Below are positions 59,985 to 64,000 of a stretch of DNA of 64,000 bases, one piece after another (positions within the stretch are counted from its first letter, which is position 1; each line of letters opens with the position of its first letter). The notes beneath the pieces were generated by a model. That model was not told the origin of the DNA, did not search any database, and saw nothing but the letters and a program-made list of their open reading frames with translations. The translations under genes were made by a program, and so were the position numbers. The stretch comes from UBA5009 sp038043185 (GTDB lineage Bacteria; Bdellovibrionota; Bdellovibrionia; Bdellovibrionales; Bdellovibrionaceae). The stretch covers positions 45,170 to 109,169 of the forward strand of contig JBBTCO010000012.1 in NCBI GenBank assembly GCA_038043185.1. The letters are read 5' to 3'.

Positions 59985-61871
59985 ATGTGTGGAATTGTTG
60001 GTTACCTTGGGCCGTTAAATCCCAAAGATGTGATTTTGACCGGACTTAAAAAATTGGAATATCGTGGTTACGATAGCGCCGGCGTTGCTATTCTTCATAA
60101 TGGTAAAACCAAACAAATTCGCGCTCTTGGTAAACTTAAGTCACTAGAGGATAAACTTTCAACCGAAGATTTTAATGGACACCTGGGTATCGGTCACACG
60201 CGTTGGGCAACTCACGGTGCGCCTTCGGAACGAAATGCTCATCCCCATCAAGTTGGTAAAATCAGCTTGGTGCACAATGGAATTATTGAAAATTTTGAAG
60301 AGATTCGCGAAGAGTTATTAAAACAAGGCGCGAAAATTAATTCGGATACCGACACCGAATTGGTGGCGCATCTGATTTCGAATGAAAGTAACAAAACAAA
60401 AAATTTATTAAAATCTGTTCAAACAATTTTACCTCGATTGGTTGGAGCTTTTTCTATTGTTGTTATTTCTGAAGACCAACCTGATGAATTCGTCGCTTTT
60501 AAAGACGGACCTCCCCTAGTAATTGGAATTCTTCCAGATCAAATATTTGTTGCCAGTGATGTACAAGCCTTGTTGCCTTACACTCAAAATTTTATTTATC
60601 TTGAAGATCGTGAAGTTGTTCATATCAAAAAAAATCAGCTTTTCATTTACGATCAAAAAGGAAAGCCATTACAAAAACAAATTGTTGAATTGAATTGGAG
60701 TCCTGAGCTTACGGAAAAACAAGGTTACGCTCATTACATGTTGAAGGAAATTTACGAACAACCTCGTGCGGTGGCGCAAGCTCTTGAGCCCCATTTAGAG
60801 TTGGAAAATTTTAGCGTGCGTTTGAATCGAGTGGGATTTGGCACAGATTCAGTGCAAGCACTTGAAGGCTTGAATTTTGAACAGGATTGGAAAAAAACCC
60901 AAGATATTTTTAAAAAAACAGAGCGAGTTTTTATCATCGCCTGTGGAACAAGTTATTATGCCGCTACTGTTGGGAAATATCTTCTTGAGTCTTTAGCTAA
61001 AGTTCCTGTCGAAATTGATATCGCCAGCGAATTTCGCTATCGAAACCCGGTGATTCCACCAAATTCACTCGTGTGGACAATTTCACAAAGTGGAGAAACC
61101 GCTGACACGCTCGCAGCCTTGCGATTGGCTAAAGCCAATGGCGCAATAACGATGAGTCTTTGCAATGTGAAAAACTCGACCATTGATCGCGAAGCTCATG
61201 GACATCTGTACATGAATTCGGGCCCTGAAATTGGCGTCGCCAGCACAAAGGCATTTACTTCAACTTTAGCGATGTTAAATATGGTCGCGGTGGCGTGGGG
61301 AAGAATCAAAGGTGTCATGAGCGAAGCGCAAGAGCAGGAACATGTTCGGGCCTTGCTTGCGGTGCCCAGCCAGCTGGAAGTGGTATTGTCCTATGATAAG
61401 TATTTTGCTAAAGCGGCCGAGCAGCTGAAAGAATTCAAAGGATTTTTGTATATGGGGCGGGGAGTGCAATTTCCTATTGCTATGGAAGGAGCTTTGAAAC
61501 TAAAAGAGCTCGCTTACATGCACGCAGAAGGTTACGCAGCCGGAGAAATGAAACATGGTCCCTTGGCTTTGATTGATGATCGAATGGCCATTGTTATGCT
61601 TGCGCCGAGCGATCAATGGTACGAAAAAACCATCAGCAATTTAGAAGAAGCTCGAGCTCGTGGTGGCCAGGTAATTTCTATTGGCACTGGTGACAATGAA
61701 AGATTAAAACGTGTCAGTCGTTATTATTTGTCTTTACCAAAATCGCATTGGAGCACAAGCCCTCTTCTTTCAGTGGTGCCTTTGCAATTGATGGCTTATC
61801 ACTTAGCCGATAACTTGGGTTATGATGTTGATCAGCCAAGAAATTTAGCAAAATCAGTAACTGTTGAGTAG
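59985..61871 (+). CDS. glmS: Glutamine-fructose-6-phosphate aminotransferase (isomerizing)
   Basis: 628 residues, slightly longer than the usual 609. Cys2 of MCGIVGYLGPLN is the glutaminase nucleophile; LGIGHTRWATHGAPSERNAH and HNGIIENFEEIREE complete that domain. Two SIS domains follow: ACGTSYYAATVGKYLLES, SQSGETADTLAALRLAK, and AYMHAEGYAAGEMKHGPLALI. The C-terminus (DQPRNLAKSVTVE) is the family signature. Makes glucosamine-6-phosphate, substrate line to glmU. Directly 3 bp after glmU; probably one transcript. Confidence 0.97.
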   Translation: MCGIVGYLGPLNPKDVILTGLKKLEYRGYDSAGVAILHNGKTKQIRALGKLKSLEDKLSTEDFNGHLGIGHTRWATHGAPSERNAHPHQVGKISLVHNGIIENFEEIREELLKQGAKINSDTDTELVAHLISNESNKTKNLLKSVQTILPRLVGAFSIVVISEDQPDEFVAFKDGPPLVIGILPDQIFVASDVQALLPYTQNFIYLEDREVVHIKKNQLFIYDQKGKPLQKQIVELNWSPELTEKQGYAHYMLKEIYEQPRAVAQALEPHLELENFSVRLNRVGFGTDSVQALEGLNFEQDWKKTQDIFKKTERVFIIACGTSYYAATVGKYLLESLAKVPVEIDIASEFRYRNPVIPPNSLVWTISQSGETADTLAALRLAKANGAITMSLCNVKNSTIDREAHGHLYMNSGPEIGVASTKAFTSTLAMLNMVAVAWGRIKGVMSEAQEQEHVRALLAVPSQLEVVLSYDKYFAKAAEQLKEFKGFLYMGRGVQFPIAMEGALKLKELAYMHAEGYAAGEMKHGPLALIDDRMAIVMLAPSDQWYEKTISNLEEARARGGQVISIGTGDNERLKRVSRYYLSLPKSHWSTSPLLSVVPLQLMAYHLADNLGYDVDQPRNLAKSVTVE

Positions 61872-62048
61872 GCTGGTCTAGGATTCGGCCTGGACTAAAA
61901 TCGAGTTCACTTGAACTTTGAGCCTAGCGCATCCTGAAATAATCACAAAAGTAATATTAATTCTCGACATAAATGGATGTATTTCTTCACACTCAAGAAG
62001 TGAGCTTTTAAACAAAATTTCATTAACTAACGACATGGAGGTTTTTAA

Positions 62049-62780
62049 ATGAAAAAAATATTAGTGGGTGCGATTGCTTTAGCTGGTTTGTTTGGTTGTT
62101 CGAGTCATTATAAGAAGGGTGAGGCTACGCCGTCAGCATATGAAAAATCTGAAACATGGCGGGCTCCAGCTGCTGAGTGTATGTTGAAGGGTGATTACAA
62201 AGAATGTAAAAATGCTAGAACAAATGATTGGGCAGATCAATATTTGTTAGACAATAAGGGAAATCTTTTCCGAGCAGTGGGTGGTCAAAAATGTCAGGTT
62301 ACTGACAAAGTAAGTTCATTTAAAATTTCTCAACATCGAAGTGATTCTGCAGTCATTTATTATGAGCGTGAGGACGCTTTATACGTAGTTCACAATCAAG
62401 GTACAAAATCTGGAAACTGTCCTTCTGTATCCAAGAAAAAAATTATGGATAACGTGAAAGAGTATAGCCTTGTTCCAAATCCCAACACTTTTATTGTTAA
62501 TGCAGCACTAGATAAAAATGGATCATTTGTGGCTTGGGAGGATGTGCGGCCAGCTTATTCTGATAATAACGTGACTGATTATGTAATGAACACTTGTTAC
62601 AAACAGGAAGGTAAAAGCTTTAATACGGTCGTTCTTTTTACTATTGATCGAAGCGGTAGCGTAACAAAAGTCAGAGTGGAAGAGTCTGGTGGTATCTGGG
62701 TTTACAATAAATCGAATACTACAAATAAGCGTTATAACAGTCTTAAAGATTTCAAAGAATCTGAAAGAGTTTGTCAGTAA
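62049..62780 (+). CDS. Lipoprotein of unknown function
   Basis: 243 residues; ATGGAGG is 8 nt before the ATG. Lipobox LAGLFGCSS puts the lipid Cys at about residue 17. Six further cysteines (AECML, KECKN, QKCQV, GNCPS, NTCYK, RVCQ) could form disulphides, and a repeated pattern of beta strands is likely (DQYLLDNKGNLFRAVGG, LFTIDRSGSVTKVRVEE). No family recognised. A clear intrinsic terminator follows at 62805. Confidence 0.75.
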   Translation: MKKILVGAIALAGLFGCSSHYKKGEATPSAYEKSETWRAPAAECMLKGDYKECKNARTNDWADQYLLDNKGNLFRAVGGQKCQVTDKVSSFKISQHRSDSAVIYYEREDALYVVHNQGTKSGNCPSVSKKKIMDNVKEYSLVPNPNTFIVNAALDKNGSFVAWEDVRPAYSDNNVTDYVMNTCYKQEGKSFNTVVLFTIDRSGSVTKVRVEESGGIWVYNKSNTTNKRYNSLKDFKESERVCQ

Positions 62781-62804
62781 ATTTATATATAGATTTATAT
62801 TTCC

Positions 62805-62836
62805 AAAAAGGCCGTCAATACGACGGCCTTTTTTTA
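62805..62836 (+). terminator. Intrinsic terminator
   Basis: GGCCGTC at 62810-62816, a five-base loop AATAC and GACGGCC at 62822-62828, preceded by five A and followed by seven T. It ends the lipoprotein gene; the A run could also serve the convergent HNH gene on the minus strand. Confidence 0.92.
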
Positions 62837-63691
62837 TACATACTGATCTTTATACTTGTGGTGCGGCTGACACAACAATTGTAAGTTATCAACTTCACTT
62901 TGGCCGCCTCGGGAAACTGGCAGCCGATGGTCGATTTGTAAGAGATGTTTCGAGGTGCACCGACGCGCAGTTTGTTTATCAATAAAACAACATTGAGATT
63001 GGTCGCGCTTGTAAATTGTGGCTTTAAGCTTTGCGGGGATATATCTTGGGTTAGAACTGCGTGATTTCATTTCTATTTTACTCATCGCTACTTTCAAATT
63101 CGGATCAATTTTTCTTAAAACAAAATCACACATATCATCAATCAGCTTTACATAGTTCATATTTGGATTTTTATGGGCTCGAAGTTTTCTAATGCGGTCT
63201 AACTTACTTAATGTCTCCTTTGATAAACGCAAATGAAGTGAGGCTTCGTCACTATTAAGAATTCGCAGCGATTCTTTTGATTTTTTGGCAAGTTCAGTGG
63301 CTTCAGGGAAATAATTTGCCAAAATTTCTTGAGCCTCTCTTTTACTACAATTTTCTATTTTAGCTAAAACTTCCTGCTTCTGCTGAGTATCCATTTTTGC
63401 GCTGGAGCTTAAGCTCTGCATCATAGTTAAGTTCGTCAAATTAAGAGCACCAGAAGTTAATTTTTCTTTAATCTCCGGAATTTCTTTAGCTAGCTTAACG
63501 GCAGAAATTCTTCGATAAGCGCAAGATTCAGATTAACCTAGAGCTTGTGTGCAATAGGCAAATAGACTGGAATATCCCACGCGTAAGAATAATTTTTGAT
63601 CTGAAATTTTTTGCAAATTTTCAATCACTAAACCTGTGAGGCGCCTCTCTTCTTTAACTAACAAGACTGTTTCTTCATGAAGTGGATACAT
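62834..63691 (-). pseudogene. HNH endonuclease gene interrupted by one stop codon
   Basis: An ATG at 63691 with GGAG 5 nt upstream opens MYPLHEETVLLVKEERRL, and the frame runs LRVGYSSLFAYCTQALG until a TAA at 63535-63533. The next codons (SESCAYRRISAVKLAKEIPE) continue the same frame to 62834. Relatives have Tyr in ALGYSE here, and TAT or TAC to TAA is one change. The C-terminal HNH domain is intact: YKRDQSQCCFID, LLQIDHRLPVSRGG and LLCQPHHKYKDQYV. The frame from about 63439 could still be translated. The family is frequent in Bdellovibrio-like genomes. Confidence 0.85.
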
Positions 63692-64000
63692 AAAATCTCC
63701 AAAGTGGAATCTTTATATCATGGATATTTTAAAGTGAATTTTTAGCAAATCTGAGGCCAGTGCTAGGTGTAGTTTTAAACGAATGAATTTGCGGAAGATT
63801 AGATTAGTAGAGATGAATGGAGATTCAAAAAGATTTTTTTATTTTTCGTGCGAAGGAGTGGGTATCAAAAAGCGAAAAATCTTGTCAATAAAAACAAATT
63901 TAATTTAGCAAAAGAAGCTCAACTGAAAAAGAAGATCGTCGAACTTTTTGAAAAATTTTGGGACATCGACGGGTAAGCAATTAGAGCTGGCAATTTCTTT
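63692..64000. other. Right-edge region without a recognised gene
   Basis: The last 309 bases are AT-rich. Only two short plus-strand frames appear: one from 63820 (MEIQKDFFIFRAKEWVSKSE, 24 residues), and another frame ending at the TAA near 63975 that encodes KEAQLKKKIVELFEKFWDID. They overlap in different frames and could be one decayed gene, but no family can be named. Confidence 0.3.

Noticed and set aside
59985..61871. glmS ribozyme/riboswitch
   Set aside because: Only 3 bp separate glmU and glmS, leaving no room for a leader ribozyme, and the element is known from Gram-positive bacteria.
61872..62048. Small dyads (GTTCACTTGAAC and others) after glmS as a terminator
   Set aside because: Stems are 5 bp or less with no T run; too weak to call.

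Overview
The window looks like a chromosomal segment of a low-GC (roughly 40%) Gram-negative bacterium of the Bdellovibrio type (Bdellovibrionota / Oligoflexia). This is an inference from gene content: many secreted hydrolases and lipoproteins, an HNH nuclease of the kind common in that group, a long-form aromatic amino acid hydroxylase, surface proteins with an S74 endosialidase chaperone, and LPS heptose synthesis (hldD). No rRNA, tRNA, CRISPR array, prophage or complete insertion sequence was seen.

Layout. 1-2.2 kb: a secreted cysteine-repeat protein cut by the window edge, a SAM methyltransferase and a small exported protein, all on minus. 2.2-8.1 kb, plus: a leucine/isovalerate degradation (liu) operon with a hotdog protein, the methylcrotonyl-CoA carboxylase carboxyltransferase, methylglutaconyl-CoA hydratase, an alpha subunit split into biotin carboxylase and biotin carrier genes, and HMG-CoA lyase. 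9.9-14.7 kb, minus: a tightly overlapping pantothenate/CoA operon (DUF2520 reductase-like gene, panB, panC, coaBC, coaX, panD). 14.8-24.3 kb: mixed small genes, a LysR regulator divergent from a secreted ABM-fold protein, a decayed patch with broken winged-helix and ArsC-like genes, a HAD-IG nucleotidase, a rhodanese and a PIF1-like helicase. 24.3-33.2 kb: tyrosine catabolism (HPPD, homogentisate dioxygenase) with a phenylalanine hydroxylase nearby, ribD, an isochorismatase-like hydrolase, a secreted tyrosine phosphatase, TrmJ and HldD. 33.8-46.5 kb: a run of hydrolases (S41 and S1 proteases, esterase, proline iminopeptidase, adenosine deaminase, S1/P1 nuclease), a transketolase, a nucleotidyltransferase with a 34-residue overlapping partner, and a frameshifted YadA-like/S74 surface lipoprotein. 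46.5-64 kb: poly(A) polymerase, DEAD-box helicase, a MutY-lipoprotein fusion, an agmatinase-like enzyme, a HAD / histidine kinase / NtrC-type regulator set, glmU-glmS, and an HNH nuclease gene broken by one stop codon.

The most unusual content is in the intergenic DNA. Five long palindromic elements fall into two core families (A, B, C and D, E). In each, a conserved core of about 50-70 bp is flanked by arms that match each other almost perfectly inside the element but differ between elements. Elements A and B tile the whole space between the gene ending at 9509 and panD. Their outer arms are inverted copies of the 3' ends of those two genes, and in the panD copy eight codons differ only at synonymous positions. 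D and E carry an identical 52-bp core in opposite orientation. This looks like a REP-doublet-like system that mirrors its flanking DNA. I cannot match it to a described family from memory.

Other points worth checking: a lipoprotein signal sequence fused in frame behind MutY with its own candidate GTG start, a histidine kinase whose ATP-binding boxes are missing, a perfect 22-bp palindrome in front of the NtrC-type gene, and a candidate ketopantoate reductase that would complete the pantothenate pathway.
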